NCBI RefSeq assembly: GCF_027587195.1
Contig: NZ_JAPDDP010000060.1
Span: 1 to 47,832 of the forward strand
Length of the DNA stretch: 47,832 bases
Source: Solirubrobacter phytolaccae
Lineage (GTDB): Bacteria > Actinomycetota > Thermoleophilia > Solirubrobacterales > Solirubrobacteraceae
Reading direction: 5' to 3'
The notes below the pieces were generated by a model, which searched no databases, was not told the origin of the DNA, and saw nothing but the letters and a program-made list of their open reading frames with translations. Positions 1-8,823 of the stretch are shown here, piece after piece; within the stretch, counting starts at the first letter, position 1; every line of letters starts with the position of its first letter. The translations under genes and the position numbers were made by a program.

Positions 1-1821
1 GAAGATCGCGCCGTTCTCGCCCTTGAGCCCACCCGTGCCCGCCGTGTTGTTGCCGGCATATCGGTCGCGGCGCGCGCGCATCCCCTGGAGCGCTGCGCGC
101 GACCGGGGGACGTCGCCGCGGTCGCGGTGCTGGTCGAGGCGGGCCGCCACGCCGCGGCGCGCGCACCGGCGACGGCGGCGGAGCGGTTCGGCGCCGCGCT
201 GCGGCTCCTGCCCGAGACGGCGGAGACGCTGCCGAGTCGGCTCGAGTTGCTGGTCGGCCTCGCGCAGGCGCGGGCGGCGACCGGGCAGCTCGAAGCGGCA
301 CTCGAGTCCTTGGACGCGGGGTTGTCGCTCGTCGGCCCGGAGCTCGCGCCGGTGCGCGCGCGGCTCGTCGCGGGCTGCGCGATGTGCGAGAACCTGCTGG
401 GCCGGCACGCCGCGGCCCACGCGCGGCTGCTGAGCGAGCTGGCCGAGTTGGGCGAAGGCTCGTTCGCGGCCGCCGACCTGGAGGTGGAGCTCGCCGCCGA
501 CGCGCTCTACGACAGCGACTTCGCGGGCGTCGTGTCGTGGGCGCGGCGCGCGCGGACGACGGCGCTCGAGGTCGGCGTGCCCGGCTTCGCGGCCGTGGCG
601 ACGGCGCTGGAGTGCTTCGGCGCGCTGGGGCTGGGCGAGATCGCGGCCGCGCAGGCGCTGCGGGCGGACGCGTCGGCGCGGTTGGACGCGCTGGACGACG
701 GGTCGCTGGCCGGGCGCCTGGACACCGCGTACTACCTCGGCTTCGCGGAGTTCTTCTGCGAGCACTACGACGACGCCATCCGCCACTTCCGCCGCGGGAT
801 CAGCGTCTCACGCGCGAGCGGCCAGGGCCAGTTCGTGATCCCGATGACGATCGGCCTCGCGCACGCGCTCGAGGTGCGCGGCCGGCTGCACGAGGCCGCC
901 GAGCACGCCGACGCCGCCGTCGAGGGCGCGCGGCTGTGGGGCAACCCGCAGATGCTTTGCTTCGCCCTGACCGCCGACGCCTGGGTGAGCGCGCTGCGCG
1001 GTGAGCTCGACCGCGCGCGCTCCGCGGGCGCCGAGGCGCTGGCACTGCTCGACGGGCTCGACGAGAGCGTCCTCTCGCGTGCCACCCGCGTCCACGTCGC
1101 CGCCGCGCAGCTGGAGGCCGGCGAGCCCGAAGGCTGCCTCACCGCGATGAGCGCGGGCGGCGCGCCGGAGTTCCGCGGCGTCGAGCCGGGCCGCCGCGCG
1201 TGGCTCTACGCGATCCTCGCCCGGGCGGAGCTGGCCCTGGGCCGTCCGGAGGCCGCGCGCGACTGGGTGGTGCGCGGCGAGGCCGCCGCCGAAGGCCTGG
1301 GCCTCCCCTACGCCGAGGCCTCGGTCCTCTGTGCCCGCGCCCAGCTCGAACATAAAGGCCCTGGGTCTTTATCTTCCGCGGAAGTTAAACGTCCTGGACG
1401 TTTAAGTTCGGCGGCGGAGCTCGCGGACTCGGTCGGGGCGGTGATCCAGGCCTCCCGAGCGCGGCTGCTCGCGGGCCAGATCACCGGGGACGTCGCGTTG
1501 CTCCAGCGCGCGGAGTCCGACCTCGCGGCGTGCGGCGCGATCCGCCTACGCGACGAGGCCGCGCGCGAGCTCCGGCGACTCGGTGTGAAGACCGGGGCGC
1601 GGCGCCGGCGCGCGACCGGCACCGACGGGCTCGCGGCGCTCTCCGGCCGCGAGCGCGAGATCGCCGACCTCGTCGCGCTCGGCCGGACCAACAAAGAGAT
1701 CGCGGCCGAGCTGTTCCTGTCGGAGAAGACGATCGAGAACCACATGACGCGCGTGTTCACCAAGCTCGGCGTGTCGCGCCGAGCAGAGGTGGCCACGGTC
1801 GTGGGTCAAGACCGGACTTAG
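1..1821 (+). CDS. LuxR-family transcriptional regulator, 3' part (5' end outside window)
   Basis: The reading frame is open from the first base of the window without a stop, so the gene begins upstream. The visible 606 residues are an Ala/Leu/Arg-rich, helical, TPR-like region followed by a C-terminal LuxR/GerE helix-turn-helix ([20 protein letters not shown], then [19 protein letters not shown]). This matches the C-terminal half of large MalT/LAL-type regulators, which normally carry an N-terminal ATPase; that part cannot be seen here. The HTH should bind DNA and the helical part sense a ligand or partner, but no target can be named. Between the helical region and the HTH, about 18-21 residues ([11 protein letters not shown] then [11 protein letters not shown]) are encoded by three adjacent palindromes at 1352-1405 and look like an in-frame insertion. 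The stop codon overlaps the rpsA stop by 4 bases. Confidence 0.9.
   Translation, partial: EDRAVLALEPTRARRVVAGISVAARAHPLERCARPGDVAAVAVLVEAGRHAAARAPATAAERFGAALRLLPETAETLPSRLELLVGLAQARAATGQLEAALESLDAGLSLVGPELAPVRARLVAGCAMCENLLGRHAAAHARLLSELAELGEGSFAAADLEVELAADALYDSDFAGVVSWARRARTTALEVGVPGFAAVATALECFGALGLGEIAAAQALRADASARLDALDDGSLAGRLDTAYYLGFAEFFCEHYDDAIRHFRRGISVSRASGQGQFVIPMTIGLAHALEVRGRLHEAAEHADAAVEGARLWGNPQMLCFALTADAWVSALRGELDRARSAGAEALALLDGLDESVLSRATRVHVAAAQLEAGEPEGCLTAMSAGGAPEFRGVEPGRRAWLYAILARAELALGRPEAARDWVVRGEAAAEGLGLPYAEASVLCARAQLEHKGPGSLSSAEVKRPGRLSSAAELADSVGAVIQASRARLLAGQITGDVALLQRAESDLAACGAIRLRDEAARELRRLGVKTGARRRRATGTDGLAALSGREREIADLVALGRTNKEIAAELFLSEKTIENHMTRVFTKLGVSRRAEVATVVGQDRT
1352..1405. 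repeat. Cluster of three palindromes inside the LuxR-family coding sequence
   Basis: Three adjacent palindromes are visible. The first has core TAAAGGCCCTGGGTCTTTA, with one G-T mismatch, at 1352-1372. The second is CTTCCGCGGAAG, perfect, at 1373-1384. The third is TAAACGTCCTGGACGTTTA plus one more base pair, at 1385-1405. The outer two share the plan TAAA-N-G-N-CC-T-GG-N-C-N-TTTA. The first unit and its 3' flank (TATCTT, CCGC) recur at 21717-21744. AT-rich tetranucleotides are rare in this DNA, so the element stands out in composition. It is read through in frame. Confidence 0.85.
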
Positions 1822-1826
1822 TCCGG
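1812..1826. terminator. Hairpin across the overlapping LuxR/rpsA stop codons
   Basis: CCGGAC-TTA-GTCCGG forms a 6-bp GC-rich stem whose loop holds the rpsA stop (TAA, minus strand) and most of the LuxR-gene stop (TAG, plus strand). There is no U-tract on either side. It may act as a compact bidirectional barrier between the convergent genes; a terminator role is inferred. Confidence 0.4.
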
Positions 1827-3065
1827 GGGTGCGGGCGGCTCTTCCTGCGGCGCGGGCGGCTCGTCCTCCGGCGCGGGCGATTCGTCCTCCGCTGCGGGCG
1901 GCTCGTCCTCGGGTGCGGGCGGCTCGACCAGCCGTGCGGGCTGCTCGGCCTGCTTGATCGAGAGCGACAGCCGGCGGCGATCCGCGTCGATCTCCAGGAT
2001 CCGGACCTTGACGTCGTCACCCGGCCCGACGATCTCCCGCGGGTTCTCCACGTGCTGCTCCGCGAGCTCGGAGATGTGCACGAGACCCTCGACACCCTCC
2101 AGGATCTCCACGAACGCGCCGAACGCGACCACCTTGGTCACCGAGCCCTCGAGCTCGTCACCCACGTGGTAGGTGTCCACGACGCGCTGCCACGGGTCCT
2201 GCTGGGTCTGCTTGAGCCCCAGCGAGATGCGCTGGCGCTCGCGATCGATGTCCAGGACCTTGACCTCGACCGTCTGGCCGATGGTCAGGATCTCGCTCGG
2301 GTGGTTCACGTGCGACCACGAGAGCTCGGAGATGTGGATGAGCCCGTCGATGCCGTCCAGGTCCACGAACGCGCCGAAGTCGACGATGTTCGAGATCTGG
2401 CCCTCGACGATGAGCCCCGGCTGCAGGCGGTCCAGGATCGCCTCACGCTGCCCGCGGCGTTCCTCTTCCAGCACCGCGCGGCGCGAGAGGACGACGTTGT
2501 TGCGCGAGCGGTTGAGCTCGACCACCTTCGCCTCGATGGTCTGGCCCAGGTACTCGTCCAGGTTCGCGACGCGGCGGATGTCCATCAGCGACGCGGGCAG
2601 GAAGCCGCGAACGCCGAGGTCCACGATCACGCCGCCCTTGACGATCTCGATGACCGCACCGCTGACCGGCTCGCCGGATTCGACCGCGGCCTCGATCTTG
2701 CGCCAGGCACGCTCGAAGCGAGCGCGCTTCTTGGACAGGATCAGGCGGCCGTCCTGGTCTTCCTTGGTGAGGACGAGCGCGTCGATCTCCTCGCCGAGCT
2801 CCACCTCCTCATTGGGGTCGACCGACTTGCGAACGGAGAGCTCGTTGCTGAGGATGACCCCTTCGCTCTTGTAACCGACGTCGACGAGAACCTCGTCCTT
2901 GTCGATCCGGACGACCTTGCCGGTGACCACGTCGCCCTCTTCGAAGGGGACGATCGTGGCGTCATAGTTGGGGACGAGCCTGCCGTCGATCTCGAGCAGC
3001 AGCCCGTCTGAGCCCTCGACCACTAGGGCTTCAGGGATCTGCGGTGCTTGGAGTGAGGCTTCCAT
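1818..3065 (-). CDS. rpsA: 30S ribosomal protein S1
   Basis: 415 residues with four S1 (OB-fold RNA-binding) repeats, at about residues 43-110, 125-193, 210-280 and 297-367. Repeats 3 and 4 are the most canonical ([53 protein letters not shown]). Four domains is the usual actinobacterial/firmicute form, shorter than the six-domain E. coli protein. The product helps the 30S subunit bind mRNA. The C-terminal 36 residues are a low-complexity Pro/Glu/Asp tail built on PPAPEDE. ATG at 3065 (MEASLQAPQ) is chosen because the conserved domain begins soon after; the frame stays open far upstream without homology-like sequence. Confidence 0.95.
   Translation of the reverse strand: MEASLQAPQIPEALVVEGSDGLLLEIDGRLVPNYDATIVPFEEGDVVTGKVVRIDKDEVLVDVGYKSEGVILSNELSVRKSVDPNEEVELGEEIDALVLTKEDQDGRLILSKKRARFERAWRKIEAAVESGEPVSGAVIEIVKGGVIVDLGVRGFLPASLMDIRRVANLDEYLGQTIEAKVVELNRSRNNVVLSRRAVLEEERRGQREAILDRLQPGLIVEGQISNIVDFGAFVDLDGIDGLIHISELSWSHVNHPSEILTIGQTVEVKVLDIDRERQRISLGLKQTQQDPWQRVVDTYHVGDELEGSVTKVVAFGAFVEILEGVEGLVHISELAEQHVENPREIVGPGDDVKVRILEIDADRRRLSLSIKQAEQPARLVEPPAPEDEPPAAEDESPAPEDEPPAPQEEPPAPPD
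1821..1928 (-). repeat. Direct repeats encoding the acidic Pro-rich S1 tail
   Basis: About four degenerate 24-base units (GCGGGCGGCTCGTCCTC-like on the plus strand) encode [21 protein letters not shown] and PPAPQEE. This is an in-gene tandem repeat, not a CRISPR, since the units are contiguous without spacers. Confidence 0.75.
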
Positions 3066-3146
3066 CGGGGCACGCAACGATAGAGACTCTCCGGCAGTTC
3101 GGGAGTGCTCGCGAGCCGTCGGGCCCCAGGAGTAGCGTCCGCGCCC

Positions 3147-4412
3147 ATGTGGAAGCTGCGTCGCGAAGGTCAGATCATCGCCCCGGACGAGCGGTTGCCG
3201 ATGCCGGCGATGTTCGGTCTCGGCGCCCAGCACGTGCTGGCGATGTTCGGCTCGACGGCGATCGTGCCGGTGCTGATCGACTTCCCGGTCAGCACCACCC
3301 TGCTGTTCTCGGGCATCGGCACGTTGCTGTTCGTGCTGATCACGGGCAACCGCGTTCCGAGCTACACGGGCTCGAGCTTCGCGTTCATCGCGCCGGTGAT
3401 CGCCGCCAGCGCCGAGGGCGGTCCCGAGCAGGCGCTGGGCGGCATCGTCGCCGCGGGCGTCGTGCTCGCGCTGCTCGGCCTCCTGATCGACCGAGCCGGC
3501 TACCGGATCGTCGAGTTCCTGCTCCCACCCGTCGTGACCGGCGCGATCGTGGCGCTCATCGGCCTCAACCTCGCGCCCGTCGCCAAGGACCAGTTCTCCC
3601 AACAGGCCGGGATAGCCCTCTTCACGCTCGTCGCGATCCTGCTGGCCACCGTCGCCCTGCGCGGCCTCGCGCAGAAGCTGTCCGTCTTCCTCGGCGTCGC
3701 GGCGGGCTACGTCTTCGCCGCGATCCTCGGCAAGGTCGACTGGACCGCCGTCCACGCGGCGGACTGGGTCGGCTTCCCGGACTTCATGTCGCCGAGCTTC
3801 GACCTCAGCGCGATCCTGCTCGTCGTCCCCTCGGTCGTGCTCGTCCTGATCGCCGAGAACGCCGCGCACGTGAAGGCCGTCGCCGCGATGACCGAGCGCG
3901 ACCTGGACCCGCTGATCGGCCGCTCGATCGCCGCCGACGGCGCGGCCACCACGCTCGCCGGCCTGTTCGGCGGCGTCGGCACCACCACCTACGCCGAGAA
4001 CATCGGCGTGATGGGCCTCACCCGCGTCTACTCCACGCTCGCCTACATCATCGCCGGCTGCATCGCGATCGCCCTGGCCCTGCTGCCCAAGTTCGGCGCG
4101 ATCATCTCGGCCATCCCGGTCGGCGTCCTCGGCGGCGCGGTCACCGTCCTCTTCGGCCTCATCGCCGTGCTCGGCGCCCGCATCTGGATCGAGGCCCGCG
4201 TGGACTTCCGCGACCCCGTCAACCTGGCCACGGCCGGCGTCGCCCTCGTCGTCGGCGCCGGCGACTTCACGCTGAACTGGGGCGACTACACGTTCGCGGG
4301 CATCGCGCTCGGCACGATCGCGGCGATCGTCATCTACCAGGTGCTCCGGCCGCTCGGCGAAGAAAGGTCTTCCCCTCCCATGGATCCAGGGCCAGGCCTG
4401 GGGTCCCGATGA
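3147..4412 (+). CDS. NCS2-family uracil/xanthine permease
   Basis: 421 residues, almost wholly hydrophobic, with about 12-14 membrane segments: a nucleobase symporter of the NCS2 (SLC23) family in the inner membrane. Diagnostic stretches are the NRVPSYTGSSFAFI region near residue 72, and GGVGTTTYAENIGVMGLTRV near residue 275, the substrate-site segment typical of UraA-type uracil permeases. Uracil is therefore the likeliest substrate, though xanthine cannot be excluded. ATG at 3147 is preferred because AGGAG lies about 13 bases upstream. The last 83 bases overlap the 3' end of the convergent GH13 gene, so the C-terminal tail (after LRPLGEE) is probably not conserved. Confidence 0.88.
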   Translation: MWKLRREGQIIAPDERLPMPAMFGLGAQHVLAMFGSTAIVPVLIDFPVSTTLLFSGIGTLLFVLITGNRVPSYTGSSFAFIAPVIAASAEGGPEQALGGIVAAGVVLALLGLLIDRAGYRIVEFLLPPVVTGAIVALIGLNLAPVAKDQFSQQAGIALFTLVAILLATVALRGLAQKLSVFLGVAAGYVFAAILGKVDWTAVHAADWVGFPDFMSPSFDLSAILLVVPSVVLVLIAENAAHVKAVAAMTERDLDPLIGRSIAADGAATTLAGLFGGVGTTTYAENIGVMGLTRVYSTLAYIIAGCIAIALALLPKFGAIISAIPVGVLGGAVTVLFGLIAVLGARIWIEARVDFRDPVNLATAGVALVVGAGDFTLNWGDYTFAGIALGTIAAIVIYQVLRPLGEERSSPPMDPGPGLGSR

Positions 4413-5919
4413 GCGCCTCCTCGGCGCCGGTCCAGCCCTCGATCTCGACGACGATCGGGTCGCCGGTGAAGTTGCCGAGCACGAGCAGCTCCTCGCCGTC
4501 CAGCGAGCGCGTGAAGGCGTAGACGCGCTCGTCGTCCTCCAACCGCATGGTGAAGTCGCCGCGCGCGATGACCGGGAGGGAGTGACGCAGCTCGATCAGG
4601 CGGCGGTAGTGGTGGAAGACGGAGTCGGGGTCGGCGACGGCCGCCTGCGCGTTGATGGTGTCGTGGTTCGGGTTGACCGGGATCCACGGCTCGCCGAAGG
4701 TGAAGCCGGCGTGGCGGCCGGCGTCCCACTGCATCGGCGTGCGCGCGTTGTCGCGGCCCATCTTGCGGAGCGCGAGCAGCACCTCGTCCGCTGACGCGCC
4801 GGCAGCAACAGCCTCCGCGTAGTGGTTGAGGGACTCGATGTCGCGGAAGTCCTCGATCGTGTTGAAGCGGGTGTTGGTCATGCCGAGCTCTTCGCCCTGG
4901 TAGACGTAGGGCGTTCCCCGGTGCAGGTGCAGGACCGTCGCGAGCATCTTGGCCGCGACCACGCGGTGCTCGCCGTCGTCGGCGAACCGTGAGACCGCCC
5001 GCGGCTGGTCGTGGTTGTCCCAGTACAGGGAGTTCCAGCCGACGTCGGCCAGGCCGGTCTGCCAGCGGCCGAGCGAGCGCTTCAGATCGAGCAGCTGCAG
5101 CGCGTGGATGTCCCACTTGGAGTCCGGGCCCTGGTCGAGGGACACGTGCTCGAACTGGAAGACCATGTCGACCTCGCGCCGCGCAGGATCGGTGTAGAGC
5201 CGGGCCTCCTCGACGGAGACGTTCGGCATCTCGCCCACCGCCAGCAGCCCTTCCCGCCCCGAGAACACCTCACGGTGCATCTCCTGCAGGAACTCGTGGA
5301 TGCGCGGGCCGTTGAAGTACACGTCGCGCTCGAGGTCCTTGGAGATGAGGTTGATGACGTCCATGCGGAAGCCGTCCACCCCGCGCTCGAGCCACCAGCG
5401 CATCATCGCGTGGATGGCTTCGCGGACCTCCGGGTTCTCCCAGTTCAGGTCCGGCTGCTTGCGCGAGAACAGGTGGAGGTAGTACTCGCCGGACGCCTCG
5501 TCGAACTCCCACGCCGGGCCGCTGAAGAACGACCGCCACTCGTTCGGCGGCGTCTTGCGCCACCAGTACCAGTCGCGCTTCGCCGGGTCGCGGAACCACG
5601 GGTGCTCGTCCGACGTGTGGTTCACGACGAGGTCGATCACGAGCTTCATCCCCCGTGCGTGCAGCCCTTCCAGCAACGCGTCGAAGTCGGCGAGGGTCCC
5701 GAACATCGGATCGACGTCCTGGTAGTCGCTGATGTCGTAGCCGTTGTCGTCCTGCGGCGAGGGATAGAACGGCGACAGCCACACGACGTCGACGCCCAGC
5801 TCCGCGAGGTAGTCGAGCCGGCCGATCACCCCGCCCAGATCACCGATCCCGTCACCGTCGGAGTCCGCGAACGACCGCGGGTAGATCTGGTAGACGACCG
5901 CGCTCTGGAACCACGACAT
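4330..5919 (-). CDS. GH13 alpha-glucosidase / oligo-1,6-glucosidase type
   Basis: 529 residues, a full-length glycoside hydrolase family 13 TIM-barrel enzyme. The four conserved regions are present: DLVVNH (96-101), GFRMDVINL with nucleophile Asp187, GEMPN with acid/base Glu230, and DNHDQPR with transition-state Asp304. The start QSAVVYQIYPRSFADS is typical of cytosolic alpha-glucosidases and trehalose-6-phosphate hydrolase relatives, and there is no signal peptide. It should hydrolyse short alpha-glucosides such as isomaltose or maltose inside the cell. The exact linkage specificity is not readable by eye. ATG 5919 gives the canonical N-terminus. The 3' end overlaps the convergent permease gene. 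Confidence 0.92.
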   Translation of the reverse strand: MSWFQSAVVYQIYPRSFADSDGDGIGDLGGVIGRLDYLAELGVDVVWLSPFYPSPQDDNGYDISDYQDVDPMFGTLADFDALLEGLHARGMKLVIDLVVNHTSDEHPWFRDPAKRDWYWWRKTPPNEWRSFFSGPAWEFDEASGEYYLHLFSRKQPDLNWENPEVREAIHAMMRWWLERGVDGFRMDVINLISKDLERDVYFNGPRIHEFLQEMHREVFSGREGLLAVGEMPNVSVEEARLYTDPARREVDMVFQFEHVSLDQGPDSKWDIHALQLLDLKRSLGRWQTGLADVGWNSLYWDNHDQPRAVSRFADDGEHRVVAAKMLATVLHLHRGTPYVYQGEELGMTNTRFNTIEDFRDIESLNHYAEAVAAGASADEVLLALRKMGRDNARTPMQWDAGRHAGFTFGEPWIPVNPNHDTINAQAAVADPDSVFHHYRRLIELRHSLPVIARGDFTMRLEDDERVYAFTRSLDGEELLVLGNFTGDPIVVEIEGWTGAEEALIGTPGLALDPWEGKTFLRRAAGAPGR

Positions 5920-5929
5920 GCGGCGGAGA

Positions 5930-6691
5930 CTACGGCTCGAAGCGGAACCGGCGCACCGCCACGAAGAGCCCGACCGCCGTCCAGATCGCGATCGCCAGCA
6001 GGTCGCTGCCGTGGAGCTGGGACCCGCTCGTCCCGGGCACGAAGCACGAGCCGAACGCGTTGACGATGTGCGAGAGCGGGAAGAAGTGCGAGACCTTCAC
6101 GAGCCAGTCGGGCGCGCCGTCCAGCGGGAACCAGATGCCGCTGATGAACGAGATCGGCAGGAAGGTCAGCTGCGCGACGGGCATCGCCTGCTCGGCGTTC
6201 TTCACCAGCGACGAGACCGCCACGCCCAGCGACGACAGGCACGCCGCGCCGAGCACCAGCGTCAGCAGCGCCGCGGGCAGCGTGCGCGCGTAGATGTCCA
6301 CCCCGAACGCCGGCACGGACACGACGAACAGCAGCACGACCGCGCCGATGCCGGTGAGCATCGCGCCGGTCACCCACGAGCCGAGGTAGATCCCCATCGG
6401 CAGCGGCGTCGCGCGCACACGCTTGAACAGCCCCTGGTCGCGCGCGGTGGAGATGCCGAGGATGAGCGACGTGTAACACGCCGCGACAAGGCTGAAGATC
6501 GCGATCGCCGGCGTGTAGAACTGCGCGAAGCGGATCTTCTCGCCGTAGGCGTCGACCTCCGCGTTGCCGTTGAGCGCGCTGAAGAGCACGATCAGGATCA
6601 GCGGGAACGCGAACGTGAACACCAGCGCGCGCGGGTTGCGCAGCGTCAGGCGCATCCGGGTGGTGACCCACTGCTGCGTGAGGGCGATCAT
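5930..6691 (-). CDS. ABC-2 type transporter permease
   Basis: 253 residues with six predicted membrane segments and the ABC-2 export permease pattern: an N-terminal amphipathic stretch (RLTLRNPRALVFTFAFP), a central FKRVRATPLP cytosolic loop, and FLPISFISGIWFPLD before the last segments. The ATG overlaps the stop of the ATPase gene (ATGA, 6688-6691), so the two subunits are translationally coupled. Together they form an exporter for a drug, lipid or antimicrobial peptide. The substrate is unknown. The divergent histidine kinase/response regulator pair probably controls it. Confidence 0.9.
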   Translation of the reverse strand: MIALTQQWVTTRMRLTLRNPRALVFTFAFPLILIVLFSALNGNAEVDAYGEKIRFAQFYTPAIAIFSLVAACYTSLILGISTARDQGLFKRVRATPLPMGIYLGSWVTGAMLTGIGAVVLLFVVSVPAFGVDIYARTLPAALLTLVLGAACLSSLGVAVSSLVKNAEQAMPVAQLTFLPISFISGIWFPLDGAPDWLVKVSHFFPLSHIVNAFGSCFVPGTSGSQLHGSDLLAIAIWTAVGLFVAVRRFRFEP

Positions 6692-7620
6692 GCGGTCAGC
6701 TCCAGGTAGACGTCTTCCAGGGTCGGGCGGCCGACCGACAGGCCTTCGAGCTCCACGTCGTGGGCGGCGGCCCAGCCGAGCAGCGGCGCGAGGTCACGCG
6801 TCGGCGCGGACGAGGTGAAGGTCGCGATCCCTCGTTCCACGCGCGCACCCGCGGGCAGCGTGATGCCGGGCACGACGCGGAAGGACACGACGGTCGCCTC
6901 GCGCCCGAGCTTGTCGGGCGTGTCGTTGGCGATCACGGTCCCGCGCGCGAGCACGACGACCCGGTCGGCGAGGTGCTGCGCCTCGTCCATGTAGTGCGTG
7001 GTCAGCAGGATCGTCTTGCCGAGCTCGCGCAGGCCGTCGATCAGCTCCCACGACTGGCGCCGCGCCGCGGGGTCGAAGCCCGTCGTCGGCTCGTCGAGGA
7101 ACACGAGCTCCGGGTCGCCGATGATGCCGAGCGCGAGATCTAGCCGGCGGCGCTGGCCGCCGCTGAGCTCCCGCGCCTTCGCCTCGCCGCGCTCCTCGAG
7201 CCCGACCAGGCCGAGCACCTCGTCCACGTCGCGACGCTGCGGGTAGGCGGCGCCGTAGAGCTCGAGCGCCTCGCGCACCCGGATCTCCTGGTCGAGCCCG
7301 GTCTCCTGCAGGACGACGCCGATCCGCTCGCGGAAGCCCCGTTCGCGCCGCGCCGGATCGAAGCCGAGCACGGAGACCGCGCCCGCATCGGCGCGCCGGT
7401 GTCCTTCGAGGATCTCGACGAGCGTCGTCTTGCCCGCGCCGTTCGGTCCCAGCAGGGCGAGCACCTCGCCGCGGGCGACCGTCAGGTCCACGCCGTCGAG
7501 CGCTACGTGCTCGCCATACGCCTTGCGCAGGCCGCGAACTCGGACGGCGTCGTCTCCCAAGCAGGGGGTCCGGGGGGCGGCAGCCCCCTGGGAGATCTCA
7601 AATGTCATGGCTGAGAGCAT
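6688..7620 (-). CDS. ABC transporter ATP-binding protein
   Basis: 310 residues. Walker A is GPNGAGKTT, signature LSGGQRRRLDLALG, Walker B ELVFLDEPTTGFD, and the switch His follows in LLTTHYMDEA. The C-terminal ~80 residues are the domain seen in drug/daunorubicin-type exporters (DrrA/CcmA-like). ATG 7620 (MLSAMTFE) is preferred: GAGGAGG lies 12 bases upstream. ATG 7608 is the alternative. Residues about 9-22 (SQGAAAPRTPCLGD) are encoded by a GC-rich hairpin at 7553-7595 and are absent from the usual family N-terminus, so they look like a tolerated insertion. The gene is co-transcribed with the permease. Confidence 0.92.
   Translation of the reverse strand: MLSAMTFEISQGAAAPRTPCLGDDAVRVRGLRKAYGEHVALDGVDLTVARGEVLALLGPNGAGKTTLVEILEGHRRADAGAVSVLGFDPARRERGFRERIGVVLQETGLDQEIRVREALELYGAAYPQRRDVDEVLGLVGLEERGEAKARELSGGQRRRLDLALGIIGDPELVFLDEPTTGFDPAARRQSWELIDGLRELGKTILLTTHYMDEAQHLADRVVVLARGTVIANDTPDKLGREATVVSFRVVPGITLPAGARVERGIATFTSSAPTRDLAPLLGWAAAHDVELEGLSVGRPTLEDVYLELTA
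7553..7595. repeat. GC-rich hairpin element within the ABC ATPase N-terminus
   Basis: TCTCC and CAGGGGG on the left pair with CCCCCTG and GGAGA on the right around a GGGGGGCGGCAG-type loop. It lies in frame just after the start codon of the ATPase gene and encodes a Gly/Ala/Pro-rich peptide. Hairpins of this kind (runs of G and C around a CGGCAG/CGGAG centre) are, from memory, widespread repeats in GC-rich genomes. Confidence 0.6.
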
Positions 7621-7667
7621 CGGTTTTGCAGGCCTCCTCGTCATCGGCGTCCGGGTCGAACTTGCGC

Positions 7668-7685
7668 CTCCACCCGTGGGTGGAG
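7668..7685. promoter_or_regulatory. Perfect inverted repeat in the divergent ABC/two-component promoter
   Basis: CTCCACCCGTGGGTGGAG is an 18-bp palindrome with 8-bp arms. It sits in the 123-bp region between the ABC ATPase gene (minus) and the histidine kinase gene (plus), about 67 bases upstream of the kinase GTG. It is the obvious candidate operator for the NarL-type response regulator. A TACCGT box at 7730-7735, about 8 bases before the GTG, would fit a leaderless kinase transcript. Both are inferences. Confidence 0.5.
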
Positions 7686-7743
7686 CGGGGATCAACCCTC
7701 GCGCCCATGAAGGAACCGCCGATGAGCCCTACCGTTCTGCAAC

Positions 7744-8823
7744 GTGAAGGACGGACCGCCCATCGCGCTGAAGGCCATCGGGTTCATCGCCGCAGCGGCG
7801 GTGCTCGGCTCGACGCTCTTCACGGACCCGAAGCCGGGCCTCAGCGGCGACGGCCTGCTCGTCGCGTTCGCCTTCGTGCTGATGTTCGCCGGCCTCACGC
7901 TGGCGTTCCCGACGGTGCTCAAGCGCCCGGCCACGCGCCTCCCCGGCCTGGTGCTGACCGGCGTCGCCACGCTCATCTTCGCCTCCGTCCAGCCCGACAG
8001 CGCGGGCTACGCGGGCGTCTACTTCGTCGTCGTGATCGGCGGCATGGCACTCGGCCCGCGCGCCGCCGCGGTCATCTGCGGCGGCACGGTCGCGGGCATC
8101 GTCGCCATCCAGCTCATCGAGGGCGAGAGCCTGGCGCTCATCTCCGGCTTCCTGTTCAGCATCGCGCCGTGGTTCTTCGTCATGCGGCTGATCCGCCGGC
8201 TGATCGCGCGCACGGATGAACTGGCGGAGTCCCGCGCCGCGCACGCCGAGTCCGCCGCGCTGGCCGAAAGAGGCCGCGTGGCCCGCGAGCTCCACGACGT
8301 GCTCGCCCACAGCCTCTCCGCCCTCGCCCTCCAGCTCGAGGGCGCGCGGCTGCTCGCGCAGAGCAAGGACTCCGACCCCGAGGTCGTCGAGAGCCTGCAG
8401 CGCGCGCACCACCTGGCCACCAACGGGCTCACCGAGGCCCGCCAGGCCATCTCCGCCCTCCGCGGGGACGACCTGCCCGCGATCGAGGACCTCGCCGCCA
8501 CGTTCCCCGGCGCGACCTTCAAAACCACCGGCACGCCCCGCGAGCCGACGTCCGAGGCCAAGCTCGCCCTCTACCGCACCGCCCAGGAAGCCCTCACGAA
8601 CGTGCGCCGCCACAGCGCCTCAGAGCGCGTGGAGCTGAGCCTCGCCTACGCGCCCGACGGCACCACGCTGACGGTCAGCGACCATGGCGAGCACGCCCCG
8701 ACCTCCAGCGGCCGCGGCTACGGCCTGACCGGCATGCGCGAGCGCGCCGAGCTGCTCGGCGGACGCCTGAACGCCGGCCCGACCCACGACGGCTTCCGGG
8801 TGGAGCTATGGCTGCCGGCGTAA
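7744..8823 (+). CDS. Membrane sensor histidine kinase (HisKA_3/NarX-DesK class)
   Basis: 359 residues. The first ~155 hold about six membrane segments without a large extracellular domain, which suggests sensing within the membrane. Then comes a HisKA_3 dimerisation domain (RGRVARELHDVLAHSLSALA, phosphoacceptor His184) and a HATPase_c domain (N-box AQEALTNVRRH; G-box DHGEHA and GRGYGLTGMRERAELLGG). GTG at 7744 is chosen because the first membrane segment follows at once; no Shine-Dalgarno is visible, so a leaderless start is possible. The response regulator overlaps it by 16 bases. The divergent ABC exporter is the probable target, as in DesK/LiaS-like systems. Confidence 0.92.
   Translation: MKDGPPIALKAIGFIAAAAVLGSTLFTDPKPGLSGDGLLVAFAFVLMFAGLTLAFPTVLKRPATRLPGLVLTGVATLIFASVQPDSAGYAGVYFVVVIGGMALGPRAAAVICGGTVAGIVAIQLIEGESLALISGFLFSIAPWFFVMRLIRRLIARTDELAESRAAHAESAALAERGRVARELHDVLAHSLSALALQLEGARLLAQSKDSDPEVVESLQRAHHLATNGLTEARQAISALRGDDLPAIEDLAATFPGATFKTTGTPREPTSEAKLALYRTAQEALTNVRRHSASERVELSLAYAPDGTTLTVSDHGEHAPTSSGRGYGLTGMRERAELLGGRLNAGPTHDGFRVELWLPA

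Noticed and set aside
1821-1928. CRISPR-like repeats
   Set aside because: Units are contiguous, in frame and degenerate, encoding the S1 tail.
3066-3869. N-terminal extension of rpsA by 268 codons
   Set aside because: The extra residues are Arg/Asp/Glu-rich antisense of the permease gene; MEASLQAPQ at 3065 fits S1 size.
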